Origin: Staphylococcus canis | GTDB lineage: Bacteria; Bacillota; Bacilli; Staphylococcales; Staphylococcaceae | Reading direction: 5' to 3' | Assembly (NCBI RefSeq): GCF_016238445.1 | Contig: NZ_JABANU010000022.1 | Span: forward strand, 1 to 36,228 | DNA: 36,228 bases | Part shown: in pieces, positions 25,205 to 36,119 of the stretch | How the letters are laid out: the number at the start of each line of letters is the position of its first letter | Position numbering within the stretch: position 1 is the stretch's first letter | Translations under genes and position numbers: made by a program | Notes under the pieces: model-generated | The model's input: the letters and a program-made list of their open reading frames with translations, nothing else | The model's database searches: none | Told to the model about the DNA's origin: nothing

Positions 25205-26545
25205 TCATCCTTTATTTTTTGAATTTTTTCGTTTTAATCGTCGACTATGTTGTCTTTTTTCCTGTTTTTTTAAATTTTCAAGTTCTTTTTTGAATTTCTT
25301 CTTATAACCTGGTTTGACTTTCTTCTTATTATTTCTTTTAATTTTATGTCTAACTTTTTGTGTAATATGATCATCTTGTTTTCGACGTAATCGTCTTGTG
25401 TTATGAGCTTTAATAGGTTTAAGCTCCCCATTTTTGATATCAACATTATTAAAGTGATATCCCTTTTGCTCGATCAGATGAATTAAGTCCTCTTCATCAG
25501 GCGTATATAGTGTAATCGCAATTCCTTTATAGTTCCCTCTTCCAGTACGTCCTACTCTATGTGTGAAAAAATCAATATCTTTTGGTACGTCATAATTAAT
25601 GACATGACTCACACCTTCGATATCAATTCCACGAGATGCTAAGTCACTTGCTATTACAAATTGAAATTCTAAATTGCGAATACGCTTCATTTGTTGCTTT
25701 CTTTCTCTAGGTGATAAACCTCCGTGTATCATACCGAAGTGAATCCCGTTATCTTGAAGATGCTCCGCTAATTCGTTAGCGCTATCTCGACTATTGCAAA
25801 ATATGATAGCTAAATAGGGATTTAATATATCGATAAGTTGTATTGTTTTGTCCACTTTATCTGTTCCTTTAGTTGGAATAAGATAAAACTCAATACTACT
25901 TTTGTTCATTGATGTATTATTAATAGAAATAAACTCAGGTTGCTCTAAATATTTATTTAAAAATGGATGTAATGATTTTGGAATTGTAGCACTGAATACG
26001 GCAATGTTTGCATTATCATCCAGTTTCGAAGCGATATAATCTACATCTTCAATTAAACCTAAATCAATCATTAAATCTGCTTCATCAATAACTAAATAAT
26101 GAGCTAAATGAACATGTAAAGCACCTTTCTTAGCCAGATCATTAATCCTTGTTGGTGTTCCAATTACAAGTTGTGGTTGTTGAGTTGTTTTTTGCTGATC
26201 TTTATCAAAATCTGTACCGCCAATGAATAAACTCACTTTAACATCATTTTTAAATTGATTAAGATGTAATGCTGCTTGATGTAATTGTGTTGCTAGTTCT
26301 CTAGTCGGTGCAACAATAATGGCTTGGGGCTCTTTTATGTCAGGATTTAACTGTTGAAAAATTGGTAGTAAAAAAGCATGTGATTTACCTGTACCTGTTT
26401 GAGATTGACCAATGATATTCATCTGTTTCATAATTTTAGGAATAACTCGTTGTTGAATTTCTGTAGGTTTTTTGAAATTTAACGAATCAATAGCTTTAAT
26501 AATTTCTTGATCAAATCGAAATTGATCGAATGGATGATTTGTCAT
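25205..26545 (-). CDS. cshB: DEAD-box RNA helicase CshB
   Basis: A 446-aa ATP-dependent RNA helicase. Motifs in order are the Q-motif ([13 protein letters not shown]), I (SQTGTGKS), Ia (PTRELA), II (VIDEAD), III (SAT), then in the second RecA-like domain [15 protein letters not shown] ([10 protein letters not shown]) and VI (HRVGRTGRG). The last 70 or so residues are a Lys/Arg-rich tail that probably binds RNA. CshB in Bacillales aids ribosome assembly and growth in the cold. ATG 26545 follows AAAGGAGG. It is divergent from ispH. Confidence 0.95.
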   Translation of the reverse strand: MTNHPFDQFRFDQEIIKAIDSLNFKKPTEIQQRVIPKIMKQMNIIGQSQTGTGKSHAFLLPIFQQLNPDIKEPQAIIVAPTRELATQLHQAALHLNQFKNDVKVSLFIGGTDFDKDQQKTTQQPQLVIGTPTRINDLAKKGALHVHLAHYLVIDEADLMIDLGLIEDVDYIASKLDDNANIAVFSATIPKSLHPFLNKYLEQPEFISINNTSMNKSSIEFYLIPTKGTDKVDKTIQLIDILNPYLAIIFCNSRDSANELAEHLQDNGIHFGMIHGGLSPRERKQQMKRIRNLEFQFVIASDLASRGIDIEGVSHVINYDVPKDIDFFTHRVGRTGRGNYKGIAITLYTPDEEDLIHLIEQKGYHFNNVDIKNGELKPIKAHNTRRLRRKQDDHITQKVRHKIKRNNKKKVKPGYKKKFKKELENLKKQEKRQHSRRLKRKNSKNKG

Positions 26546-26574
26546 TCTGCATCCTCCTTTAAGTTCATCCCTAT

Positions 26575-26580
26575 ATTATA
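26575..26580 (-). promoter_or_regulatory. -10 element of the cshB promoter
   Basis: The minus strand has TATAAT (26580-26575), 30 bp from the cshB start. No convincing -35 is seen at 16-18 bases, so only the -10 is called. Confidence 0.45.
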
Positions 26581-26660
26581 AATGAAATGTTGAAGGAATA
26601 AAACTAGTAAAAAGAATTGATAGATTAATAGCTATAAATTATTAACCGAATTACTTTTAA

Positions 26661-26689
26661 TTTAAAACATCGGGTTTACTTGATATAAT
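26661..26689 (+). promoter_or_regulatory. Promoter of ispH
   Basis: TTTAAA (26661-26666), 17 bases, TATAAT (26684-26689), with TG one base before the -10 (extended -10). It ends 28 bp before ATG 26718. Confidence 0.65.
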
Positions 26690-26717
26690 ATTAGATTGAA
26701 GGAGGTTCGTGAAAAAT

Positions 26718-27686
26718 ATGGAAATCATTAAAATTACACCGAGAGGTTATTGTTATGGCGTAGTTGATGCAATGGTTATTGCACGTAACGCATCTTTAGA
26801 CCCTAATTTACCTAGACCAATTTATATTTTAGGTATGATAGTACACAACAAACATGTTACGGATGCTTTTGAATCCGACGGCATAATTACATTAGATGGG
26901 CCTAATCGACTGGAAATCCTTGAAAAAATCGATAAAGGTACGGTTATCTTTACAGCGCATGGAGTATCACCTGAAGTGAAAAAGCGTGCTAAAGAAAAAG
27001 GATTAACATGTATTGATGCAACATGTCCAGATGTAGAGAATACTCACGAACTCATAAGAGATAAAAAATCTAAAGGTTATCACATTATATACATCGGAAA
27101 AAAAGGTCATCCGGAACCCGAGGGTGCAGTTGGGGTAGCCCCAGACGTTGTACATCTTGTTGAAACAAAAAAAGACGTCGAAGCTTTACCAGAGTCTTTA
27201 TCTCAATATCCATTAATCGTTACGAACCAAACAACAATGTCACAGTGGGATGTAATGCATTTAATGGAAGACTTACAGGAAAAATACCCTCATATCGAAC
27301 AACATAAGGAAATCTGCCAAGCAACCCAAGTAAGACAAGAAGCCGTTGCAGATCAAGCTGGTGCTGCGGATTTATTAATAGTTGTAGGTGATCCAAAGAG
27401 TAATAACTCTAATCGATTAGCACAAGTTTCTAAAGATATTGCCCATACGCAATCGTATCGAATTGCAGACTTATCTCAATTAGATTTAAACTGGCTTGAT
27501 GGTGTGGAGACCGTTGCTGTTACTGCTGGTGCATCTACACCTACACCGATAGTAAAGGAAGTTATTAATTTCTTTAAGAATTATGACCCAATGAATCCAG
27601 AAACACATCACACTGAATCGAATGTACCGGTTGAAAAAATACTTCCTAAAATTAAAAAAGCTAAGCCTGTTAAAATTATGGAATAA
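26718..27686 (+). CDS. ispH: 4-hydroxy-3-methylbut-2-enyl diphosphate reductase
   Basis: A 322-aa [4Fe-4S] enzyme that reduces HMBPP to IPP and DMAPP, the final MEP step. Cluster cysteines are Cys12 (PRGYCYGV), the one in DATCPDV and the one in [10 protein letters not shown]. Further conserved blocks are [26 protein letters not shown] and [12 protein letters not shown] 26718 is taken as start, 11 bases after GGAGGT; an in-frame GTG at 26709 is too close to it. It is divergent from cshB and convergent with the Nif3-like gene. Confidence 0.95.
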   Translation: MEIIKITPRGYCYGVVDAMVIARNASLDPNLPRPIYILGMIVHNKHVTDAFESDGIITLDGPNRLEILEKIDKGTVIFTAHGVSPEVKKRAKEKGLTCIDATCPDVENTHELIRDKKSKGYHIIYIGKKGHPEPEGAVGVAPDVVHLVETKKDVEALPESLSQYPLIVTNQTTMSQWDVMHLMEDLQEKYPHIEQHKEICQATQVRQEAVADQAGAADLLIVVGDPKSNNSNRLAQVSKDIAHTQSYRIADLSQLDLNWLDGVETVAVTAGASTPTPIVKEVINFFKNYDPMNPETHHTESNVPVEKILPKIKKAKPVKIME

Positions 27687-27690
27687 ACGA

Positions 27691-27729
27691 AATTAAAGCT
27701 GCCTAGATAGCTTATAGGCAGCTTTAATT
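27691..27729. terminator. Bidirectional terminator between ispH and the Nif3-like gene
   Basis: AATTAAAGCTGCCTA (27691-27705) pairs perfectly with TAGGCAGCTTTAATT (27715-27729). The A/T-rich base gives a T-rich 3' side on either strand, so it can serve both converging genes. Confidence 0.85.
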
Positions 27730-27764
27730 CTAATATAGAGCTTTAATGAGCATTTAAAAACTAC

Positions 27765-28856
27765 TTACAAATAATTGAACGGATCAGTATTTACTTTCGA
27801 AGCTTGTATATATTCAATTCCAGTCCATTCCTCTAATAATGGAACAAGGCCTTCTTTAATTACATATTCACTGTAATGACTGATGTCTAATAAGTTCATA
27901 TGATTGATTCTAGCATCAAGTGCTTCGTGATGTTTTATATCACCGGTAATAAATAAATCAGCACCTAAACTTTGTGCCTTATATTCAAACCCAATGCCAG
28001 AACCACCAATGATGGCTACTTTTTTAATATCCGCAGTTAAGTCCCCAGTGAACTTTACAATTTGTAAATTTAAAGCTATTTTTACTTTTTCGATGAATGT
28101 TTTAATGTTTTCCTTTTCGTCTAATTCTCCAATTACACCTAGACTACTATCAGAGTATCTTTCAATAGGTAAAAAGTCATAAACAGGAACTTCATAAGGA
28201 TGGTGCGTATGAATTAAATGAATTACTTTATCATACTGAGAATGATGAACCATAAATTCTAGTTTCGTTTCTTTCACACTTTCAATTTGATTCAATTTTC
28301 CAATAGTTGGCTGCGCATTACCCATTGGCTTAAATTGACCAATTCCTTCGCTATTAAAAAAGCAGTACTCATAATCTTTTTCACGTGCAATACCCTCTTG
28401 ATGAAGTGCATCTTTAAAGAGCTTTGCATTATCATTTGGAATGAAAACTTGGACTTTATAAAACTTTTCTTTAGCCGGATTTAATGGAGATATATGATTT
28501 AAACCTATTTTTTGAGCAAGCATATAATTCGTCCCTCTTGGGTGCACATCTAAATTTGTATGTAATGCTATTAGGTTGATATTATTTTGAATCAGTTGGT
28601 AAAGAATACTACCATACGCTTCGTCATTTAAAATAGATTTAATTCCTTTAAAGATTAAAGGGTGGTGTGCTATTATTGTATTACACTTCTGGCTGATTGC
28701 TTCTTGAACCACTGTATCAGTACAATCTAAAGTAGTGAGTATCCCAGTGATTTCAGTATTTTTATCTCCAATTAATAAACCAACATTATCCCAAGATTCT
28801 GCAGTATTGAAAGGTACTTCTCGATTAAGTATTTCAAGTAATTTTTCTATCTTCAT
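27765..28856 (-). CDS. Nif3-like dinuclear metal protein (YqfO family)
   Basis: A 363-aa NIF3/DUF34 protein. The metal site is built from AHHPLIF (about 64-70) and LHTNLD in the N-terminal half and GDIKHHEAL plus HYSEY in the C-terminal half. Between them, around residues 130-230, is the PII-like insert typical of the YqfO subgroup (for example YKVQVFIPNDNA). It is often labelled GTP cyclohydrolase 1 type 2 homologue, but the real reaction is not established. ATG 28856 is close to the trmK stop (1-bp gap), and trmK-yqfO pairing is conserved from B. subtilis. Confidence 0.93.
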   Translation of the reverse strand: MKIEKLLEILNREVPFNTAESWDNVGLLIGDKNTEITGILTTLDCTDTVVQEAISQKCNTIIAHHPLIFKGIKSILNDEAYGSILYQLIQNNINLIALHTNLDVHPRGTNYMLAQKIGLNHISPLNPAKEKFYKVQVFIPNDNAKLFKDALHQEGIAREKDYEYCFFNSEGIGQFKPMGNAQPTIGKLNQIESVKETKLEFMVHHSQYDKVIHLIHTHHPYEVPVYDFLPIERYSDSSLGVIGELDEKENIKTFIEKVKIALNLQIVKFTGDLTADIKKVAIIGGSGIGFEYKAQSLGADLFITGDIKHHEALDARINHMNLLDISHYSEYVIKEGLVPLLEEWTGIEYIQASKVNTDPFNYL

Positions 28857-28857
28857 T

Positions 28858-29532
28858 TTAATGTAACACCTCTTTAATCTCTTTTTGTAATAATTTAATC
28901 TCTTGATATCGCTTTTTGTGTTGGTTAGGATCTAAGTTTTTGATGATATCTTCTAAAGCTTCATATTCACGGTTCCATTTTTCATAAAATAATTGATTAC
29001 GTTGTTTTAAAAGTAAAGGACCAAATCGAAATTGCTGATTTGAAAGGTTCATTTCTCCTTGCTCTGCAACTATAACTTCATAAATGTGTTGTCGATCTTT
29101 TATTAGTGTTTCTTCAATTATAGAGTAATTATGTTGTTCTAAGAAGCGTCTTATAGGTTCTGATTGAATATTTGATTGCAATACTAACCTAGGAGTGCTA
29201 TTTAAATAAGAAAAACCTTCGTTTAAAATTTTAGTGATTAGAGGGCCTCCCATACCACATATTGTTACAGTATCTATCTCATCATCTTGATTTAAAATGG
29301 TTAAACCACTACCTAAACGGACATCTATATTATCAGTATACCCATATAACTGAACATTTTTTATAGCTGCGTTGTAGGGACCTTTAATAATTTCACCTGC
29401 AATTGCACTTTGAATCATTTTATGTTCTAAACAATATATAGGCAAATAAGCATGATCAGAACCTATATCTGCTAATGTCTTGCCTTTTATATATTCACTC
29501 ACTTTTTTTAGTCTTTTATTAATAGGAATCAT
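28858..29532 (-). CDS. trmK: tRNA (adenine(22)-N1)-methyltransferase
   Basis: A 224-aa SAM-dependent methyltransferase. The SAM-binding motif I is ADIGSDHAYLPIY (about 20-32), and the signature VTICGMGGPLI follows near 90; LVLQSN and IYEVIVAEQG complete the Rossmann domain. The C-terminal 60 residues form a coiled coil as in B. subtilis TrmK. It methylates N1 of A22 in some tRNAs. ATG 29532 follows GGAGA. The strong terminator after sigA is only 30 bp upstream, so trmK depends on read-through or on a promoter overlapping that terminator. Confidence 0.94.
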   Translation of the reverse strand: MIPINKRLKKVSEYIKGKTLADIGSDHAYLPIYCLEHKMIQSAIAGEIIKGPYNAAIKNVQLYGYTDNIDVRLGSGLTILNQDDEIDTVTICGMGGPLITKILNEGFSYLNSTPRLVLQSNIQSEPIRRFLEQHNYSIIEETLIKDRQHIYEVIVAEQGEMNLSNQQFRFGPLLLKQRNQLFYEKWNREYEALEDIIKNLDPNQHKKRYQEIKLLQKEIKEVLH

Positions 29533-29553
29533 TGCACGTCTCCTTAAATTTTA

Positions 29554-29607
29554 CTATAAAAAAGTGGAACGGAAATCTAATAAATTAAAAGATTTCTAGT
29601 TCCACTT
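29554..29607 (-). terminator. Rho-independent terminator of the dnaG-sigA operon
   Basis: AAGTGGAACggAAATCT (from 29562) pairs with AGATTTctaGTTCCACTT (to 29607), with a small internal mismatch, and the minus strand continues TTTTTTAT. It is 105 bp past the sigA stop and 30 bp before the trmK start. Confidence 0.88.
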
Positions 29608-29712
29608 CCGCCCTATCATTTTAAAATTGGATATTGAGCTCCAATTCTTAGCTAATTGTTAATGCATAAAAATGATATAACTTTCCGATAAAATTATTAA
29701 ATTAAACAACTA

Positions 29713-32624
<2,912 letters not shown>

Positions 32625-32676
32625 CGCTATCACCATAGTTTCATACATGATTTAGTGTTTTTTCAACAGTTTATTA

Positions 32677-32682
32677 ATTATA
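32677..32682 (-). promoter_or_regulatory. Possible -10 element upstream of dnaG
   Basis: A perfect TATAAT lies on the minus strand between ppsR and dnaG. The -35 region would fall in the last codons of ppsR (TTCCAT at 17 bases), which is weak. It could give dnaG-sigA their own promoter. Confidence 0.4.
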
Positions 32683-32689
32683 CACGTTT

Positions 32690-33514
32690 TTATTCTGAAA
32701 TGGAATTATTATGCTCTATAATCTGTATTATATTATTTGCTGTTTCTTCGATTGCTTTATCAGTTACATCAAGGACAGGGCAACCGATTCGTTCAACGAT
32801 TTCATTAAAATATTGAAGTTCTTCTTCTATACGCTTATCATTTGCATATCTCGCAGAGTGTGACAAACCTAGTTGTTCTAATCTAGCTTTTCGAATAGCG
32901 TTTAATTTCTCCTTACTAATCTTTAAAGCAATACATTTTTTAGGATCAATTTCAAATAATTTTTCAGGAGGTGTGACTTCTGGAACAATTGGTACATTCA
33001 TTACCTTATATCGTTTGTGGGCTAAGTATTGTGATATGGGTGTTTTTGAAGTTCTTGAAATACCTATTAAAATGATATCGGCTTTAGGTAAACCTTTTGG
33101 ATCTTTACCATCATCATACTTAACAGCAAACTCCATAGCTTCAATTTTTTTAAAATAATCTTCATCTAGTTTATGCACAATCCCAGGTTCATTTAGAGGA
33201 TTTAGACCTAAACTTTCTTTCAATGAATTAAGCATAGGCCCCATAATATCTACTGATAATAAATTATATTCACGTATACGTTCTTCCATATAATTTTTTA
33301 TTTGGGGTTTAACCAATGTATATACAATAATACTTTTATTTTCACGAGCTAAAGCGATTACCTCATCTATATTTTGTTCTGTTTCAATATAAGGATAGCG
33401 CATAATATTTGTAGCATCATCATTGATCTTAAACTGTGAAATTCCAGCTTTTGCAACAAGTTCTGCTGTTTCACCTACTGAGTCCGAAGCTATAATTATT
33501 TTGATATTCGACAT
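32690..33514 (-). CDS. Pyruvate, phosphate dikinase regulatory protein family (PpsR/YqfL)
   Basis: A 274-aa DUF299 kinase/pyrophosphorylase. The P-loop-like [17 protein letters not shown] lies near residues 148-164 and the N-terminal [18 protein letters not shown] is the second family block. Some members switch PPDK or PEP synthase on and off by ADP-dependent phosphorylation. In B. subtilis, which lacks PPDK, the orthologue YqfL modulates the gluconeogenic repressor CcpN. No PPDK gene is in this window, so the same partnership with the adjacent ccpN is the likely role. It follows ccpN by 11 bp. Confidence 0.92.
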   Translation of the reverse strand: MSNIKIIIASDSVGETAELVAKAGISQFKINDDATNIMRYPYIETEQNIDEVIALARENKSIIVYTLVKPQIKNYMEERIREYNLLSVDIMGPMLNSLKESLGLNPLNEPGIVHKLDEDYFKKIEAMEFAVKYDDGKDPKGLPKADIILIGISRTSKTPISQYLAHKRYKVMNVPIVPEVTPPEKLFEIDPKKCIALKISKEKLNAIRKARLEQLGLSHSARYANDKRIEEELQYFNEIVERIGCPVLDVTDKAIEETANNIIQIIEHNNSISE

Positions 33515-33525
33515 AAATGAACCTC

Positions 33526-34152
33526 CTATTCATCAAATAAGGAAACGAGTAATTTAGTAATTGTAGTTTTTGAAATTCGTCCTGTTACTTCATATTTACC
33601 ATTTGATTTCTCTTTTACAATGGGAATTGAATCAATTTCTTTCGTTATCATTTGCTTAGCGGCATATAAAACAAGGTCATTTTGTTCTAATAATACGATA
33701 TTAGGCATTCTAGTCATGATAACATTTACAGGTAAAGTATGAATGTCTTGACCAGCCATAGATGCGCGTAATAAATCTTTTCTTGAGCAAACACCTACTA
33801 AATCATTTTGATCATTCACAATAAATAAAGTCCCTACATCTTCAATAAAAATAGAACAAATAGCTTCATAAACTGTAATATCATGTTTTAAAATAATTGG
33901 ATGTGATTGATAATCTTTTACAACATACTGTTTAAGCTTGTCTGAAAGCAATTGAGTTGTAGACTTACCTGAGTAAAAATACCCTACTCGTGGTCTTGCT
34001 TCTAAATAACCTGCCATAGTTAAAATAGCTAAATCTGGACGTAAGGTCGCTCGTGTTAAATCTAAATGTTTTGCGATTTTCTCACCTGTAATTGGACCTT
34101 TATTTTTGACAATTTCTACTATGCGTTCTTGTCGTTGATTGAGTTCGATAAT
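33526..34152 (-). CDS. ccpN: CcpN-type repressor (winged helix plus two CBS domains), start codon unusual
   Basis: From residue 1 at ATT 34152 the protein has 208 aa, like B. subtilis CcpN. The winged-helix DNA-binding part reads [39 protein letters not shown] and [20 protein letters not shown] in segments. Two CBS domains follow ([20 protein letters not shown]... and [13 protein letters not shown]...), which in CcpN sense ATP/ADP. It represses gluconeogenic genes (gapB, pckA) in the presence of glucose. The frame is open from 34185 but holds no ATG, GTG or TTG before the helix-turn-helix; the first standard start (ATG 34017) would cut it off. ATT 34152, where the B. subtilis protein starts within a few residues, is the best candidate. 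A frameshift near the 5' end is the alternative. Confidence 0.8.
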   Translation of the reverse strand: MIELNQRQERIVEIVKNKGPITGEKIAKHLDLTRATLRPDLAILTMAGYLEARPRVGYFYSGKSTTQLLSDKLKQYVVKDYQSHPIILKHDITVYEAICSIFIEDVGTLFIVNDQNDLVGVCSRKDLLRASMAGQDIHTLPVNVIMTRMPNIVLLEQNDLVLYAAKQMITKEIDSIPIVKEKSNGKYEVTGRISKTTITKLLVSLFDE

Positions 34153-34202
34153 ATTCTCTGCACATTTAAAACCCTGACGGCTATGCTAATTAAACAGCAG
34201 AA

Positions 34203-34210
34203 TTGCCTCC
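34203..34210 (-). promoter_or_regulatory. Strong ribosome binding site without a standard start codon, upstream of ccpN
   Basis: The minus strand carries AAAGGAGG at 34210-34203. Downstream within 12 bases there is no ATG, GTG or TTG. ATT or CTG at proper spacing would open a five-codon frame ending at TAG 34188-34186, in frame with ccpN. It may be a leader peptide, or the remnant of the true ccpN start. Confidence 0.5.
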
Positions 34211-34343
34211 TTTTCTAGATATTAGCATTATATTTAATAAAAAATTAATTTCTATCCACTATATCTATAATTTAACTCGCATTCAATCTAAATACTCTAT
34301 CATTATAACTTGTATGACATTACGATACAATTATGATTTTACT

Positions 34344-34372
34344 TGCCTTTCATGTTGTTATATCCTAAAATT
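34344..34372 (+). promoter_or_regulatory. Promoter of glyQS
   Basis: TTGCCT (34344-34349), 17 bases, TAAAAT (34367-34372). Transcription would begin near 34379, exactly at the first bases of the T-box Stem I. A competing candidate, TTGTAT with 16 bases to TATGAT, lies about 35 bp upstream. Confidence 0.55.
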
Positions 34373-34378
34373 AAATTT

Positions 34379-34540
34379 AAAGCGAGTTAAGGATAGTGAA
34401 AGCTTAACACCTATATTGGCGTAGTACTTTAATTGTTAATATAAGTGAGTGGATACACTAATTTGGGTGGAACCGCGGATTATTATAATTCGTCCCAAGG
34501 CAAAGTTATTATATCTTTGGCTTGGGACTTTTTTATATTT
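34379..34540 (+). promoter_or_regulatory. Glycine T-box leader of glyQS
   Basis: The T-box sequence GGGTGGAACCGCG (34465-34477) is perfect. Stem I begins AAAGCGAG and closes with CTTT near 34430; the specifier is most likely GGC (34418-34420, in ATTGGCGTAG), a glycine codon. The antiterminator (GGG...CCC, around 34465-34496) competes with the terminator GTCCCAAGGCAAAG ... CTTTGGCTTGGGAC TTTTTT (34492-34534). Uncharged tRNA-Gly would stabilise the antiterminator and raise glyQS expression. An ORF-sized frame within the leader has no ribosome binding site and is not a gene. Confidence 0.93.
34492..34534 (+). terminator. T-box terminator before glyQS
   Basis: GTCCCAAGGCAAAG pairs with CTTTGGCTTGGGAC and is followed by TTTTTTAT. 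It lies 20 bp before the glyQS start. Confidence 0.93.
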
Positions 34541-34554
34541 AAGGAGTGAAAAAA

Positions 34555-35946
34555 ATGGAAAAAAATATGGATACAATTGTTCAATTAGCAAAGCATCGTG
34601 GTTTTGTATTTCCTGGTAGTGAAATTTATGGAGGTTTAGCAAATACTTGGGATTACGGTCCATTAGGTGTGGAACTTAAAAATAATATTAAAAAAGCATG
34701 GTGGAAAAAATTTATTTCTAAATCGCCATATAATGTTGGCTTAGACGCTGCTATTCTTATGAATCCAAAAACTTGGGAAGCTTCAGGTCACTTGAGCAAT
34801 TTTAATGATCCTATGATTGATAACAAGGATAGTAAAATTCGATATCGTGCAGATAAACTTATTGAAGAATACATGCTTAAAGAAAAAGGTGACGAAAATT
34901 TTGTTGCTGATGGTTTAAGTTTTGATGAAATGAAACAGATTATTGAAGATGAAGGCATCACTTGTCCTGTTAGTGGAACTTCAAACTGGACAGATATTCG
35001 TCAATTCAACTTAATGTTCAAAACATTCCAAGGTGTAACTGAAGACTCTACAAATGAAATCTTTTTAAGACCGGAAACGGCTCAAGGTATTTTTGTAAAC
35101 TATAAAAATGTTCAACGTTCGATGCGTAAAAAATTACCATTCGGTATTGGACAAATTGGTAAATCTTTCCGAAACGAGATTACACCAGGTAACTTTATTT
35201 TCCGTACTCGTGAGTTTGAACAAATGGAATTAGAATTCTTCTGTAAACCAGGTACTGAGATAGAATGGCAGTCTTATTGGAAAGATTATGCTGCAAATTG
35301 GTTACGTGATTTAGGTATCAATGATGAAAACATGCGTTTACGTGATCATGATGAAGATGAATTATCACATTACTCAAATGCTACTACTGATATAGAATAT
35401 CGTTTCCCATTTGGTTGGGGTGAACTATGGGGTATCGCCAGTCGTACAGATTATGACTTAAAGCAACATAGTGAACATTCTGGTGAAGATTTTAAATATC
35501 ACGATCCTGAAACAAATGAAAAATACTTACCATATTGTATCGAACCATCTTTAGGTGCAGATCGTGTAACACTCGCATTCTTATGTGATGCCTACGAAGA
35601 GGAAGAAGTTGAAAATAGTAAAGATGCACGTACAGTATTACGTTTTCACCCTGCTCTAGCACCATATAAAGCTGCGGTGTTACCTCTAAGTAAAAAATTA
35701 TCTGAAGAAGCTATGAAAGTATTTGAAGCATTAAGTGATGATTTTGTGGTTGACTTTGATGAATCACAATCAATTGGTAAACGTTACCGTCGTCAAGATG
35801 AAATTGGAACGCCTTATTGTATCACTTTCGATTTTGATTCATTAGAAGACAATCAAGTAACAGTACGAGATCGTGATTCAATGGAACAAATTCGCATGCC
35901 TATTAATGAATTAAACGCATTTTTATCAGAAAAAGTTAAGTTTTAA
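34555..35946 (+). CDS. glyQS: Glycyl-tRNA synthetase
   Basis: A 463-aa single-chain class II synthetase of the dimeric eukaryote/Gram-positive type. Motif 1 is in the N-terminal [13 protein letters not shown] region, motif 2 is [19 protein letters not shown] near 200 and motif 3 is [10 protein letters not shown] near 335; the C-terminal anticodon-binding domain runs from [14 protein letters not shown] to the end. A cysteine in ITCPVSG is in the insertion. ATG 34555 (MEKNMDTIV) matches the S. aureus start; the in-frame GTG at 34546 is part of the AAGGAGTG ribosome binding site. It charges tRNA-Gly and is controlled by the T-box. It is on the opposite strand to ccpN, and its 3' end abuts an IS. 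Confidence 0.97.
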   Translation: MEKNMDTIVQLAKHRGFVFPGSEIYGGLANTWDYGPLGVELKNNIKKAWWKKFISKSPYNVGLDAAILMNPKTWEASGHLSNFNDPMIDNKDSKIRYRADKLIEEYMLKEKGDENFVADGLSFDEMKQIIEDEGITCPVSGTSNWTDIRQFNLMFKTFQGVTEDSTNEIFLRPETAQGIFVNYKNVQRSMRKKLPFGIGQIGKSFRNEITPGNFIFRTREFEQMELEFFCKPGTEIEWQSYWKDYAANWLRDLGINDENMRLRDHDEDELSHYSNATTDIEYRFPFGWGELWGIASRTDYDLKQHSEHSGEDFKYHDPETNEKYLPYCIEPSLGADRVTLAFLCDAYEEEEVENSKDARTVLRFHPALAPYKAAVLPLSKKLSEEAMKVFEALSDDFVVDFDESQSIGKRYRRQDEIGTPYCITFDFDSLEDNQVTVRDRDSMEQIRMPINELNAFLSEKVKF

Positions 35947-36009
35947 TAAGTCGAAAATATTGATTTAATATAAAAGCGCAACTCTATGTTATCTTGGCTC
36001 TATACTTTT

Positions 36010-36045
36010 AACGGTTGGTGAAATATTCACTAGCCGTTATTTTTT
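36010..36045 (+). terminator. Terminator-like hairpin at the IS end, 3' of glyQS
   Basis: AACGGTTGGTGAA (36010-36022) pairs with TTCACTAGCCGTT (36026-36038) over 13 bp with wobbles, followed by ATTTTTT. No other terminator lies between the glyQS stop and this point, so glyQS transcripts probably end here. Confidence 0.8.
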
Positions 36046-36068
36046 AGTTTTTAATATAAAAACGGCAC

Positions 36069-36119
36069 AAATATCTCTATAATTGTAAGTACCAACAAAC
36101 GAATTAAGGAGAGATATTT
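36069..36119 (+). promoter_or_regulatory. Hairpin overlapping the transposase ribosome binding site
   Basis: AAATATCTCT (36069-36078) and AGAGATATTT (36110-36119) are perfect 10-bp complements. The 3' arm includes the last two bases of the AAGGAG ribosome binding site and ends just before ATG 36120. Confidence 0.6.

Noticed and set aside
29626..29650. Small inverted repeat (AATTGGA/TCCAATT) between sigA and its terminator
   Set aside because: Seven-base arms with an eight-base loop in AT-rich DNA; too weak to assign a role next to the much stronger terminator.
34305..34340. Alternative glyQS promoter TTGTAT-16-TATGAT
   Set aside because: Plausible, but the downstream candidate at 34344-34372 places the start exactly at the T-box Stem I and is preferred.
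34203..34424. Plus-strand frame of 73 codons before glyQS
   Set aside because: It overlaps the glyQS promoter and T-box Stem I, lacks a ribosome binding site and has low-complexity Ile/Tyr-rich composition.
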